Assembly: GCA_036320915.1 (NCBI GenBank)
Contig: JAXBDG010000006.1
Span: forward strand, 1,488,001 to 1,552,000
Direction of reading: 5' to 3'
From: Linnemannia elongata
Lineage: Eukaryota > Mortierellomycota > Mortierellomycetes > Mortierellales > Mortierellaceae
DNA: 64,000 nt
Shown piece by piece: positions 11,763 through 24,900 of this stretch (position 1 is its first letter; each line of letters starts with the position of its first letter). A program made the position numbers and the translations under genes. Under the pieces are notes generated by a model. It was not told the origin of the DNA. It did no database searches and saw nothing but the letters and a program-made list of their open reading frames with translations.

Positions 11763-12244
11763 ATTCTCAAGATTTTCAAGTCTTGGGGGATAATAACGGG
11801 GATATGGAATATGAAAGAGTATGTGTCTTTCTTTCCAGAATATTTTATTCAGTGGACTGGGTCGTAATAGTATTAGCTGAACCAGACGCTTCTTTTGACA
11901 AAGATAATTAAAGTATCATTTTTCCAGTATCTGCCCATGACAACGTGGGGACACACGAAAAGTTCAGTTAAGATGGTTTATTACGAGAGAAAAAAATACG
12001 AGTGATAGAAATTGAAGAACGAAATGCACAGAGAGAGATAAGGAGAAAACCAAAGAGATGTAAAGATACTGCTGTCTATGTCGTGAATGTCGTCAATTTC
12101 ATCAAGTCATGATCGAAGAAAAGAAGAGAGGGTGAGTAAAGGATATGCAATGAGTGGAGAAGTAATGTAAAACGTGTTTCTTTTTTGTACAGTCGGAAAG
12201 ATGAAGGGAGGAAAGAGAAGAGAGGTGTTCAAACCAGGTAACGC
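11763..12244. other. Intergenic between convergent genes
   Basis: This is 3' flank shared by the small gene (plus) and Shm1 (minus). It is A-rich with no reading frame of note. No other signal is recognised. Confidence 0.5.
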
Positions 12245-14671
12245 TTAGTTGCGGTACTGGGGCAACATCTCGTCTTCGCTGAAACCAGCGGTAGGGAACT
12301 TGCGGGCAAAGGCCTCGACCTCCTTGCGGAGAGCCTCGATCTCGGGGATGTGCTTGCCGTCGGCAACATATTCCTTGAAGTCCTTGACCTTCTTGGAGCC
12401 AACCTTGCTGTTGGCGTCCTTGGCAATGGTGACAGCGCGATCGATGAAGCCAGCAACCTGCTCAAAGTCCTTCTCGTCCAAACCACGGGAGGTCATGGCG
12501 GGGGTTCCGACACGGATACCTCCGGGGATCATAGCAGACTTGTCACCGGCAACGGTGTTCTTGTTGGAGGCAATGTTGACCAACTCGAGGACACGCTCAA
12601 CACGGGCACCGTCAATGCCCTTGGAGCGGAGGTCGACCAAGATCAAGTGGGTGTCGGTACCGCCCGAGGACATCTCGTAACCGAGCTTGGTGAAAGCAGA
12701 GGCAAAGGCCTTGCTGTTCTTCAAAACCTGCTGCTGATACTCCTTGAAGGTGGCATCCTTGGTCTGCTTAAGGGCAACGGCCAAGGCGGCAATGGTGTGG
12801 TTATGGGGGCCTCCCTGGTGACCGGGGAAGACAGAAGCGTTGATGGGGTTCTCCAAATCGTACATGATCTGGTTACCCTTCTTGTCAGTCTTGCGGACAC
12901 CCTTGCGGTAGAAGATCAAGGCACCGCGGGGGCCACGAAGGGACTTGTGGGTGGTGGTGGTGACAATGTCAGAGTAAGGGAAGGGCGACTTCAAGACATC
13001 TGCGGCGACCAAGCCAGAGATGTGGGCCATATCGGACATCAAATAGGCACCGCAGTCGTCGGCAATCTTGCGCATGCGAACATAGTCGATCTCGCGGGGG
13101 TAGGCCGAGGCACCGGCAATGATAATCTTGGGGCGGTAAAGCTTGGAGTTCTTCTCCAAGGTGTCGTAGTCAATGACACCGGTCTTCTGGTCAATCTGGT
13201 AGGGGAAGGTCTCGAAGTAGGAGGAGACCATCGAGATCTTCTTGGTGTCGGTCTGGTATCCGTGGGACAAGCTAATATAGTCGAAAAATGAAGGGAAAAT
13301 TCGGAGTCAGCCATCGATCGACCTTGTGCTCACTTCACCTGCCAGAGACGGGCAAAATTTGTTACGAAAAAATGACTTACTGTCCACCGTGGGGGAGGTC
13401 AAGACCCATGAGGCGGTCGTGAGGCTTCATGAGGGCACCATAGACGTAGAGATTGGCGGGAGCACCGGACAAGGGCTGGACGTTAACGCCCCACTCCTTG
13501 GGGTCCAAGTTGAAGGCCTCGAGGGCACGCTTCTGGCAAAGACGCTCAGACATATCGATCTGCTCATTACCACCATAGTATCTACATGGCATTGAGAAAA
13601 CAAAAAACAAAGCCCCTCTTGGTGAGTACTTCTGTGCTTAGGGTGCTACTGTCGTCTTGTCTGTCCTGACATCATTGCCATCCTGATTCGGCGAAGATCC
13701 ATGATAGTTGCTGTTTACCTAGCACCGGGGTAACCCTCAGAGTACTTGTTCTGGAGGATAGATCCCAAGGCACCCATGACCGAGCGGGAGGTGAAGTTCT
13801 AATTGGTGTCATGCAGCAAGAGAGAGAGAAAGAGAGGGAGAGGGAGAGACAGACATATGTGTGAGTTTAGACGGAGGAGGCAAGCATATGAAATGTGTGA
13901 TTCCCACGCATGAAGTCCTTGAAAGTGTTGTTTATTATTAGGTAGATGTGACATACCTCGGAGGCGATCAAGACGATGGACTCGCGCTGTCTCCTCTTCT
14001 CGCGCTCAATGATATCGAACATCTCGGGGTCCTGCTCCTTGAGGCTGCGGTTGAGGAGCTGGTTGTTCAATTAAAAAACAGAAAAACAAGGAGAAAGGGA
14101 GGTTGTTATTAATACAGACATAGGCCAAGAATCGACTGATCATCGTTTCAAGTGTTATATCCTTGGCTTGATTGCCAGCCCATTGATTGACTTTCTTACC
14201 TCCTTCTGGCCAGCAGGGAAGGCCATACCGCGCTATTTCAAGAACAAGACGAACAAGGTCGCATGTCGTTAGTAAAGAAGCCTTTTCTTTTCGAGGGGGC
14301 CGCTTTTCTGATCCAATGGGACCTCCTTTCTGGCGGAGTGCTGTGGGTTCCTGGATTTCGTCGTTTGTCCATCCTGGATAGCCTTTTTACACCTCCATTG
14401 GCAGGAGATACGAGAATCCACGATCCATGATATCTCATTTCCATTTGCTCGCTCCTGTCTGTTTCGTACGATTGTGAAGAATCGTCGAATGGTGTGTGTG
14501 GAGAGGATCGGGACCGTCCTTCCGTCGGACGGGAAAGAAAAGTGACAAGGGAGGCAAACATGAGGATGCGATGAAAAAAATCACGCTTACCGAGAGGACG
14601 CGGGTGGCGATAGAGGGGGCAGCAGCACACTTGGCGAAAACGGCGGCAGTGGAAGAAAGAGAGCGAAGCAT
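12245..14671 (-). CDS. SHM1: Serine hydroxymethyltransferase, mitochondrial
   Basis: This PLP enzyme interconverts serine plus tetrahydrofolate with glycine plus methylene-tetrahydrofolate. Six exons are deduced: 14591-14671, 14200-14232, 13957-14058, 13719-13798, 13381-13581 and 12245-13271. They sum to 1524 bp, giving 507 residues, close to known fungal Shm1. Family landmarks are [47 protein letters not shown], the PLP-lysine motif [24 protein letters not shown] and GGIRVGTPA. Exon 1 encodes [20 protein letters not shown], a basic/hydroxylated sequence typical of a mitochondrial targeting peptide, so the mitochondrial isozyme is favoured over cytosolic Shm2. The second exon is only 33 bp. 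A TATA box lies about 160 bp upstream of the ATG. The gene lies within the second unit of duplication 1; its other copy would be outside the window. Confidence 0.95.
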
Positions 14672-14830
14672 TGTGTGTATGTTGTGTGTATGAAGGGAAG
14701 AAGGAGGGACGTGAAGAAGGGGAGTGGAATAGGGATGGAGGTGATGAGTTAAGGAGGAGGAGGTGGAGGAATGAACAAAGAAAAGAAGAAAAGTAAAAAA
14801 AGTAAAAAAAGAAAAGGGGAATCGAATTGC

Positions 14831-14840
14831 CTTTATATGC
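14831..14840 (-). promoter_or_regulatory. TATA box of SHM1
   Basis: On the minus strand the sequence reads GCATATAAAG, about 160 bp upstream of the Shm1 start codon. It is the only clear TATA-like motif in the proximal promoter. The transcription start is not known. Confidence 0.5.
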
Positions 14841-14871
14841 GGACAGCACTTTACAACCGAACAAATTATTT

Positions 14872-17071
14872 TGTTTGGATGTTGAGTTGAATCAAGGGAA
14901 GGGGAACTCTATTCTTTTTGTGCCTTTGCTTGCTGCTTCTCAATGAAGGAAGGCAAAAGAGGGTTCCCGGAAAGACACGCGAAAGTAGGGATACAAGTTT
15001 GTCTCTTTCAACCCCATGATGGCAACTGGGGTCGATCTTCATTTTATACACGCTCTGTAAACAAACTTGGCCGCACTTCAAGTCATTTTTCGATGGAGCT
15101 GTGTTCCCTCTTCCGAACCCTTCCTTCTTTTGTGGCTCGCCCTTCATTCATTGTTCTTTGCATTCAAGCTCTATGAACAACAAAAGGCACCAGCATTGAA
15201 AGAAAAGGCGGAAAAGAATGAAGCGGATAAATAGTAGCACTCCTCCTCATTGCCTCTCCACCGTCCATTGATCATCGTCCTATCCCCTTCTTTCTTTTCC
15301 CTCTCTTTCACCTTTACCTCTTTCTTTGAGGGAGCGCTCAACTGGATTCTCGTCAGATGCAACGAACTCTTCTTTTCCTTCTTTCTTTCTCCTTCCCATT
15401 TCATCGCGTTGATCGTTACGTTTACTCATTCACTTCGTGCTGCGTCTTTCTTGTCGCTTTGTAACCGTCCTGCTTAGCTGAGCAAAAAAAAACCAAGAGA
15501 AAGGAAAAACGTATAAAACGAACATAATTCAGATCAGGGAGAGCGAGTAAGAGCTATATCAAAAGGTTAGAAACGAGGGTGAGAAGCCGTGGAGAAGAGA
15601 GAAAGGGGGAAGACGTCAAAATAAGAGAAAGGCGCTCTCCTGGATGCGTATAGGATATGAATTTATCCAAAGTGGCTCCACAATGGAGGACTCAGTCTAA
15701 ACCGCTTCTTTTAATAAGGGGGAGCGAGGAAGTTAAGGAAAGAAGGAACCATCCTGGCTCTCTCTTTGTTTCTCATCACCCATCCTTCCTCCTATTTCCT
15801 TCATGCTCAAACAGGGAAGAGCCTTCATTCTCACTGTGGCTCTAATCCTTGCTAATTGTTTGTTACGTTTAGTTCTGCGCACCTTTCCATCATTCTCATC
15901 CTCTCTTGTCTCCTCTCTGTTCAACAGAAACAAGAGACTACACTCCTGTGGTTCGGCAAGCGAAGAGTCTTTGTTTGATACACCCATCGTTTACCATCCC
16001 CATCACCGAGCCCACAAACAAAAAAAATAATTATGCATCCACCCCAACTCAACAGGGATTATTTTCCATTCCACCGAGTAACGAATCAAAAAAAAAAAAA
16101 AAAAAAATGCAAGCAACACCTTTTAGTTGGTGTGTGCGCGGGTGAAAAGAAGAAAGGACTGAAAATTAAAGTTTTGACTCGGTGGAAGCAAACAGATCAC
16201 ATCAGCTTCCACCGAGTCAAAATATTTTTTCAGTGGTCACACCCTTCCTTACTGATTGTCCGTGGCACATAAAAACGGGCAGGGTTCCTTTGTTCTTTTT
16301 CAATCTTATTACAATCCTACCATGCGACTTTCCATATCCATGGCCCATGGTGCAATGCAATGATAGGAAGGCTGTTCAATCGGCAAGAGTACTTTTGACC
16401 GTGTGTTTCAGTTTGCAATAGATTGGTCGATCAGTTGGTCAGCTCGGCGATCACTTTCTGTCACTCTGATCTGCGCAGGACGAGACGCGATTGATCAACC
16501 CTTGGCAGAGACTTGAGAAGCCTGAATCAATCGGCAGATGGGCGAAGCAGAAACAACAATCTATTTATGATAAAAGTCAGTTGTAAGAGTAGGAGGTACA
16601 ACTCTGACCCTGCCTTTTTTGTGGACTCGTAAAATGACGAAGAATAAGGACGAGAGAACCGCGCCATGTTAGAATTTGAGTGGCGCTAGTCGTGCAGGGC
16701 CTGGATAAGAGAGTGAAGGAAAGTTAAGCGGAAGTCAAAGAAAAAGAAAGGTTGTCTTAGCCTTGGCGCGAAGGTTGTGGAGGAAGTGAGATACAGCAGA
16801 TCGGCCTTTTGATCGTGTGGGTGGGATGGATCAGTGTGGCTTATGCATGCGATCAATTTTCCTTCCGGCCAACTTGTTCAGACCAAGCCCACTTGCACTT
16901 ACCCATCCCTTTTCAACCGCATCACTCACATACCAACAGGAACCAGGACACAAGAAGGAAGGAAGGACACAAGAAGAACATACCCAAGGAACACAAGGAC
17001 AACAAGACAACAGCTGTTCTCATTACACTCAGTCGCACTCTCACTTACATCTACATCAGGCAACTTACTCC
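14872..17071. other. Intergenic 2.2 kb between SHM1 and the phosphatase gene
   Basis: No convincing coding region is present; the reading frames are pyrimidine-rich and low in complexity. The stretch holds an 18-bp poly-A region near 16088-16106 and the inverted repeat described separately. The last 250 bp is A/C-rich leader sequence for the phosphatase gene. Confidence 0.5.
16158..16234. repeat. Strong inverted repeat (hairpin), 18-bp perfect stem
   Basis: The arms TTTTGACTCGGTGGAAGC (16172-16189) and its exact reverse complement (16205-16222) are separated by 15 bp. The pairing resumes imperfectly outside, with ACTGAAAA at 16158-16165 and TTTTCAGT at 16227-16234. A partial third match to the arm (TTCCACCGAGT) lies at 16069-16079. 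It sits about 0.9 kb upstream of the phosphatase gene. It could be a small foldback element, a structured RNA or a protein-binding palindrome; I cannot decide between these. Confidence 0.85.
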
Positions 17072-17962
17072 ATGACTTCACAACATCTGATCCCACCACT
17101 GGTAACGCCGCAACGCCCCTGTCATATCTCCTTCCCCCTTGACGTGACATCCGAGGTCATCAAACGCACAGCTGTAGTGCACAGGAACTAACTCGGGAGA
17201 ACTTGCATCACAACTACACCAATCTAGAACTATGGTATGATCGAGGAAGATTTGTATCGGTCAGGACAGCCCAACGAACTCAACTTCCCCTTCCTCGAAA
17301 AACTCGGTCTCAAAACCGTCGTATGGCTCGCTCCCGAAGAACCCAACCAACGCTTGTAAGGCTTATTATTCTTCTTTTTTTTCCCTTCTCGCGCCATATC
17401 AACTTATAAGGGTGTTCAGAATCTTTCTTTCCAGGATGACTAACTGGTCTCTTTCACCCTCTACAAAAAACGTAAACCTCTGAATAGCCTGGATTTCGTG
17501 GATGATCAGGATATCCAACTGCATCACTTGGGAGTCGTATCGTCCATGAATGCATGGGACCCCATCACCGAAGAAGTCGTCCTCGAAGCCTCAGAACTGA
17601 TCCTCACCCCTAAAAACTACCCCATGATCGTTATGTGTAACCTCGGCCGGCATCGCACAGGTAACTCACTCCCAACAACTGCCTCCATAAAAACTCCGTA
17701 GGGATAAGGATGTGCCGAAGCGATGAACAAAACAAGACGTACTTCTTTTACTAATCTCTTGATCATTTGACATACTTGACACGGATTTTTAGGAACGATT
17801 GTGGGTTGTTTAAGGAAACTACAGAGGTGGAATCTGACATCGATCTTTGAAGAGTATCGGCGGTACGCGGGTCCGAAAGTGCGGGTGCTGAATGAACAGT
17901 TCATCGAGTTGTTTGATACAGATCTTGTACGCGTCCCTATGGACCATCCCAAGTGGCTCTAG
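17072..17962 (+). CDS. Siw14/Oca-type atypical dual-specificity phosphatase
   Basis: Four exons (17072-17101, 17228-17355, 17488-17660, 17793-17962) give 501 bp, or 166 residues. The fold landmarks are [20 protein letters not shown], the conserved block [29 protein letters not shown], and the catalytic P-loop [11 protein letters not shown], a CX5R motif with the nucleophilic Cys and the Arg both present. It ends with [21 protein letters not shown] and the conserved [10 protein letters not shown]. Members of this family (yeast Siw14 and the related Oca proteins) cleave inositol pyrophosphates at the 5-position or act in stress and nutrient signalling; the exact substrate here is inferred. The start chosen makes a 10-residue first exon. 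An upstream in-frame ATG at 16817 would add about 85 low-complexity residues and is less likely. Confidence 0.9.
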
Positions 17963-18337
17963 GACATTCTTTATTATTTTCAAGCAACTAGAGCTTGCTT
18001 TTTGCGACACGACTAGTCATTCAAAGCACGGCTATAGCTGTAGTAGGAACATGGAAAATAATAATAATAATAATAAGAGTAGCAGCAGTGTACATTACCA
18101 CAACCTCAAATGAGCTTTGATCCGCATGTGAATAAATTAACCAACCACTGTATCATAAAGGCAATAATCTTCCTACATTGGAGCACCGTAACCATCAGAC
18201 CCGACAAACAGGTCACGAATATCTTCAGTTTCTACAAAGAAGAATGCTATCGCGAACTTGGTATCTTCATTACAAATATTTTTCTATGAGAAATAACAAA
18301 CAAAAACAGAAAGAGTAATCTAGAAGGGCGCATGTCC
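17963..18337. other. Short intergenic between convergent genes
   Basis: This is the 3' flank of the phosphatase and Sel1 genes. It contains an (AAT)n microsatellite of about six units near 18058-18077 and otherwise nothing recognised. Confidence 0.5.
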
Positions 18338-21029
18338 CTAGCTGTCACCGGTAGGGCTGGATGGCATTCCTCCATACTTGTCTTTCCAGATCCACGAGTT
18401 GCCCACAGTTTCCAGTCCCTGCGCTGCGGCTAGGCGGTAGTACTTTGCAGCCTTGAACATGTCCTTCTTACTCCTACGCCGTGGTAATAGCACCATGCCA
18501 GATCGTTTTGTGCATCAGGATCTCCCTATTTGATTGATACGAATTAAAGGTAAAAAGTAGCGAATGGTTAGCAATTATATCAAACACGAGCGCACGAAAA
18601 TAAATAGAGAAATGAGGACAAGTGAACGAGTAACTTACAAGGTTGGCAGCGATCTCAAAGTAGTAGGCTGCAGTCTTCTTATTCTTGTCAGCACCCCATC
18701 CATGTCGGAAACAGATTCCAAGCTCATAAATAGCAAGAACCAGCTCGCCCTTGGCCGCCGTGGACGCAAAAGAGTCCCTCGACTTCAAATCACCCACCGC
18801 ATGCTCGGCCGACTTTTGGAGGTACTGGAAAGCCAACTGGCGGTTGGAGGCACAGCCCCATCCGTGGCGGACACTCAGGCCATACATCAACATACCGACA
18901 GGGTCGCCCATCTCTGCAGCTGTCCGGAAGAAGTGTGTTGCCTTGGCGATATCGCCGACTTCGTGGTAATCGATGCCCTGGCGGACGTAGTCTTCGGCCT
19001 TTTCGGGCATGGGGTTTGAAGGTCCCATAGGTTCTTCGGGACGCACGTATCCGCCAGAGGCCAGGTGATGTGCTGGGTGGAGATTGACGCCATTGTTGGG
19101 GCCATTGTTGGGGCCGTTGTTGTTGCTTCGGGAGGGTGGGAGAGGGAGACTTGTGGACGAGTTGGAGAATCCGCCACCGCTGCCTGGAGGGCCGTTTTGA
19201 CGGTAGACACCTCCATTTCCGCCGCCATTGCTGCTCAGAGTTGACCCTTGACCGGGCAATCCGGGTGTACGCGCTCCTGATGGCATTGGTGACCGAGAAC
19301 GCTGGTCCTGTTGATGTTCGGTGGGTCCGAGGTTGAGCTGGTTGGGGCGAGACCTCTGAGAGGACTGGCCGTGTCCTTGATCATGGTTGGAGCGAGGCTG
19401 CTGGCTGTATTGTTGTTGTGAGTGCTGTTGGCTGGAAAGCTGTCGCTCAGGGATATTTGGAGAGGAAGGATGTCCACGACCATTTCCTGGATATGATTGC
19501 TGTTGCTGTTGCTGTTGTTGCCTTGACCGACCATTGCCGCCGTTGATGTGTTCGGTGGAGGTGCTCCTGTCTGGGATTTGAGGTGATCCTCCTTGGTACT
19601 GCTGCTGGTTGTTGTTGTTGCCGCCAGAGTGATTGCGGTTCATCGATGGGCGTCCTTCATCCTGACGTGGGTATTGATCGATCGAAGCCATGGACGAATT
19701 GTTGGCGCCATGATTGTTGTTGCTGAATTGCTGCAGCTTTTGTTGACGAAGGCGTTCCTCTCTCTGGTCCTGAATCATCTTTTGTGAACTCGACAACTCT
19801 GATGATTGGCTTCCCTGGAGCATGGCAGCTCTCTGCTTGGGTCCAAAGAGACTGATGTTGGGCGCACCTCCTGGAGTTCGCTTATAAGACATGGACAGTC
19901 TCGAAATGGAACGTCTGTATGAGAGCATTGAGCCAGAATCCGAATCGTCGCTGTCGTCCTCTCCGCCATGTGTGGAAGGAGGCTTCTGCTGGAGTTTTTG
20001 TTGGTATTGGAAGGCCTGCTTCTGGTGATCCTCATTGTCACCCCGTTCCTTGTCGTCGTCTTGGTCATGGTCGTATGCAAGGGGTGATGGTGTTGAAGTG
20101 GGTCCTCCGCGAGTTGACGAAGGCTGCTGTTGGCGCATATGAGATGAAGAGTTAGATGAAGCAGAGCCCGTGCTGTGGCTAGGATGCAAGTTATGGCTTC
20201 TGGAGGAGGCGACGGAGTGGGCCGAGGCTGAAGATCCAGACTTGTTCAGCTCTCCGTTCATGGCACGTTGCTGCTGACGTTGGCTAGGGGTTTGACCGCT
20301 GCTGCCCACGGAGTAGGCAGACCCGGAGGAGGGTGACTGGCGCAGAGCGCCGTTCTGGTCACGGCCCTGGGACCCCATCGAGCGAGCAGAGCCGGTCGAT
20401 CCTGACTGCTTCAAACCACCAGAGCTGTAGCTCTCGCTCTCTTGTGCGAGTTGTTGGTGTCTCTGTTGTTGGAACTGCTGCTGCGTCGAGTTGTTGCCAG
20501 AGTTCTTTCGTGCTTGCTGGTACTGTTTCTGGTCATAGCTTTCAAACTGGAGGCGGTCCTGGACAGGCTCCTCCAAGTGGGTGCGACCCAAATGACCCGT
20601 CATGACTTCAATGGGCGAAGGGCTGGAAGGTGAAATAGGTGAAGGTGGGGCGGCCGCTGAGGGAGAGGTAGAGAAGACGGCAGGCGAGTTGAGATAGCTC
20701 AATTGACTCTGCTTAATCCTTGGGCTGGCTCCTGCAATGTTGATTCCGTTGCTCCCGCTGTTACCGCGAGATGGTGCAGGCGATCGGTTCTGGTGTGAGG
20801 ACGAGGTCGAAGAATAGGACGACTGAGGGGTCAGATCACCATGAGATCGCTGCGGCTGTTGCTGGTACTGGTGATCCTGCTGTTGTGGCTTCTTGCGAGG
20901 CGTGGGCTGAGGAACCTGGGCGACGTCTGGGTAGAGGACATAGGACTGACTCTGACCCCCGCCGCCTCCATTCGCCTGGTTATTGCCGTACCTTGGCTGC
21001 TGGTATCTGCTTTCTGCGGTGCTTGCCAT
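18338..21029 (-). CDS. Sel1-repeat protein, Skt5/Chs4/Dsf2-like (complete copy)
   Basis: Two exons (18639-21029 and 18338-18525, intron with donor GTAAGT) encode about 859 residues. Roughly the first 690 are disordered and rich in Ser, Gln, Asn and Gly, with poly-Q stretches. The C-terminal part holds about four Sel1-like repeats, with motifs VRQGIDYHEVGDIAKATHFF, YGLSVRHGWGCA, YELGICFRHGWGADKNKKTA and, across the intron, GDPDAQNDLAWCYYHG. The last block (KKDMFKAAKYYRLAAAQG, NSWIWKDKYG) is typical of fungal Sel1 proteins related to chitin-synthase activators Skt5/Chs4 and Dsf2, so a role in localised cell-wall or septum growth is likely but inferred. No C-terminal CAAX box is present, unlike classic Skt5. 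In the last exon one base appears to be missing near 18480 (GTAGGAGTAAG), shifting the frame between YYHGVG and KKDMFK; a dropped G in a homopolymer is the simplest explanation. Confidence 0.8.
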
Positions 21030-21892
21030 GATGTATTGAGGTTGTGTTGTGGGGGATCGACTGGTAAAACAGTTGTTGTGTAACCGCACCGATTATATTA
21101 CGAATTCTTCTCGGTGCTGATCTGAAAATATCAAATATACAAATGAACAAATACACAGTGGTCAGTACGAATTCCACTGCCAGAAATAGATGATTGGCGG
21201 GTGTCAAAGGATAAAGGAGAGAATGCAAGAATATCGGTAGAAAGGATTGTCGGATGGGAGCATCGCCAGAGGTGGAGCTGTCGGATTGTAGTTGAAGGAA
21301 GAGAAAAGAAAACCCTTACCAAATCTGCCGGGTAATATGAGAAAATAAAACAGCGACCTTGTTTTTTTAGAAAAAAGAGGTCCGGAAAAGAAAGAGCTCA
21401 CTTGAACCAGCAAGAGAGAGAGTTAAGAACCAGGAAGAAGCGTTGTTGGAGAGGAAGTTGGAACAACTTGGGAAAGGTACAAAGTAAGGCAAGAAAGAAG
21501 AACGTCGTGAGAAAGAATAGCAACCAAAGAGTAGAGGTAGGAGGGGTAAAGGAAGTGTGAATGAGAGAGATGGAAGAGTGGCGAGACAGGAGGTTGAATG
21601 AAGAAAGAGGCGGGAAGGAAGGAAGGAAGAGGAGAAGGAAGGTAGTGGAATGGAATGAGGGTGAGGAATGGCCAAGGGAGGAGAGAAGGAGGAAAAGGTA
21701 AAAGAGATGGAAAAGGGGGAGGAAGAGAGAAGGAAAGAGAGAGAGATGAGAAGGAGAGAAGGAAAGAGAAAGGGAAGATGATGACCCAAAAGACGAAAGT
21801 GCAATGGGGTGGAAGTGGAAGTGAGCCAAGGTTGTAGGCGGAGTAGGTGATCAGGGGTAAAAGGGCAGCAAGAAGAAGGACGAGAACACACA

Positions 21893-21928
<36 letters not shown>

Positions 21929-24900
21929 TATGATATGTCTGACTGATACACTGAGTTCATTTTTGCTCAAGTACCATCAGTGGGATGAATGTGCCATCAG
22001 CTCAGGAAAAGGACTAGAACTGTACAAAACACAGACGACAATAATATCACCAACTGAGACATGGCCTTAGACTCGGTACTGATGTTGAAGGAAAAAGAGC
22101 GATGCCTCTCCTTGCCTGTGAAAGGGACGGGACTAAAAGGTGGCACCACTAGGGTTCGTTCTTTTTCTCTCTTTCATATCCTAGCTGCTCTCTCTTTCAT
22201 AACCCCTTGTTGACCTTTGTGTGTTTGCATTCTTCAAATACACCTTCTTCTTCTTCCTTCGTTTTACCACTGGGCACGCTTGGATTTTTTTTCTCGATGT
22301 GCTCTCAACGATAAACTGAAAGCAATTTCAACTGTGATAAAAATAAGACACATATACATCCTGCAATTGAACTATCTTCGTTGCTGCTCACTTCTATTTA
22401 CACTTGGCCGTACTGCTAGTAGCCTCTTTGCTGACAAGTTGCCTTTCCTTGCTGGTACATTTGCTCTCTTCCCATCATGGCATAAAAAGAAGGTTACCAT
22501 GCAACCTCGCGCCTGGTTCGACACATACACAACTCTTTCCCCTCCTTCACCACCTCCGCGCGTGGGATGATCGTTTCCTGGATGGTAATTTCAAAAGAAA
22601 ATGAATGCTCACCCCGAGAGTCCTTATTGTTCATTAATCCTCGTTTGATAACAGGCAAGACGGACGCCAGGTCGATCATAAAAAAGAGCATCCCGCCATC
22701 CATCCATCGGGACTGAAACTGATAACAAACCATTACATGGCCAATGTTCGTAACCAAGAAAAAGAAAGCTATGCGCCAAAAACTCCCCGTGCACTACGAG
22801 AGGCGAGAGGGAGAGTTCAATTGTTGTAGGCAAAGGAGTGAAGGAGAAAGAAATAAGCAAGGAGGACCCCCCTAGACTAGCGCCATACATACTCTTGTCA
22901 AATGAGATACCAAAAAGTGTCCGGCTCTCAAGGCGAAATAAAACGTTTGTTATTAGTTTTTAGGTGCATTGTCGGTACCAAGTAGACCGCGTTTAGCCCC
23001 TCGTTCTGCCTACTCTTTTGGTCTCTAGAAAAATTTCCGTATCAACACGCACACAGAGGGAGGCAAAACGATAAAGGAAGTGTTCTACCGATTCCTGTTA
23101 CATTGATGAGCAGCACACGACCAAAAAAGGAGGCGGACGACTGAAAATGAGGAGTGAGGACGTAGGTGACAAATGGAAATCAACGGGGTTCATGGCGGCG
23201 GCATTCAAGTGTAAGCCGTAAATTCTTCATGTGTTTTGTTTGTTGCCAGACGCAGCAACAAAGAGGGGTTGGAAGGAACCAACAGGACAATCCAGTCAAG
23301 TACATAAACAACTACAAGAAAAGATATTTTGAGCAAGGTTTGATCTCCATTCATCCATTTGTCCAATGACCAATGACCCCTGAAAGGTTAACCCTGGAGT
23401 GATGGATAAAAGCCAATGCTGGTTCTTTCATGGGCCAGAATGTCAAAAAGCTATTTATTCGTTATCCACCTCTCTCTTTTTTCGTACTCTCTCATATTCT
23501 TGATCCTTTCTTCCATTTGCACAAGACACATAAGCAACCGCCATGAAACGCTTTCACAGCCTGGAAAAAAAATGCTATTGGAATTCCTTCTATCCTTTGG
23601 ACTTGAATCATGCAGACATATAGCTAAGCAAAGCACGGCGAGTGAAATGGGACGGATGTCTACTTCTCGATCATATTTTCATCGTCTTATGCGGTAGGCG
23701 AGTGTGACAGCGCGAATTCATGCATCGATTAAAGAAGCTGTGTCTTGTTGTTACGCCACTTTCAAGCGAGAAGCAAAATTGAGCAAATTGGTGGCACTTT
23801 CTTCTTGACCCTCTAAAATAGCAGTCGCGCTTGAGATGTGTCTTTCTTCACTTTTAACTTTTTACCCCACGCTGCGTCTGTAAAGAACTGTCAAAGGGTT
23901 TAAAAACACAAAACCATCAACACCTACGAAGGATATGAGTAAACAAAACATAACTTTCAAAGTAGTCGCGTGAACAACAATGTACTAAATGTGCACCCTT
24001 TCAACGCCCACGACTCTCACGCCCCTTCTAGATCGCCCTGCGATGACCACACCTGCTCAAAGGCACAGACCCCAAACAGGCCCACATCTTCTTTACCTCC
24101 TGTACATCCTGCAGCAAAAAAAAGCCGAAAAATACAAAGATAGTAAAGAATAAAGTGTGCGATATTATTTGTGCGAACGGGCTTTTGGGATGCATATATG
24201 AGTCCACTATTATTTACACCCCTTGTGACTTGGATTGCCATGAGTAGATATTAACCGTCTTTTTTACGCCGTCGAATCTGACACCACGATCAAGTCTCGA
24301 GTGACCACTGTGCAGCTCAGCAGGAAGACGATTCTATCGAGGAATAAGATTTTCGAGACAGTCGAGTACGGTTGAAAAAGATGGAACGAGAGTTCTTTGC
24401 TTTCTTTGAGCATGTGCCTTTTTTGCATCCTCATCCTAGCAGTATATGGGATAAATGAGCATGGTGATAATCAATGGGACAATGCTACTTGGTAAACGCA
24501 AAAAACGAGGCACACGCAAAAACGAGGTTCGCAACAAGAGGTTGTCAGAGCAACACGAAGAACTCATTAGCTGCTCATGAAAATATCATCGAAAAGAATG
24601 AAATAGAAGCAACCCGGTTGATATTTGGTTGATTAGGCACCAGGGGACGTCAAAAATTGGTGGCAAAATTAATCGGACATGCCATTGAGTCGTAGCTTTT
24701 GTATTGTCTTTTACCACAAGAAATATTCCCCACAGCCCGTCAATTGCAGGCTGCAGGATTGCACTGCGACATTGTCATACTCTGTATGACCTTCTTTTTT
24801 CCTGCATGGGTTCACCTTCCTTTTCATACAATGAATGACCTCATTGAGCCCTTCTTCCTTGACCTCTAGGACAGCTCCTTTGACACATGTGGAGCATGTG

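Noticed and set aside
12350..13291. A 313-codon plus-strand open frame opposite SHM1
   Set aside because: It is the antisense shadow of a highly conserved exon with biased codon use and resembles no protein family.
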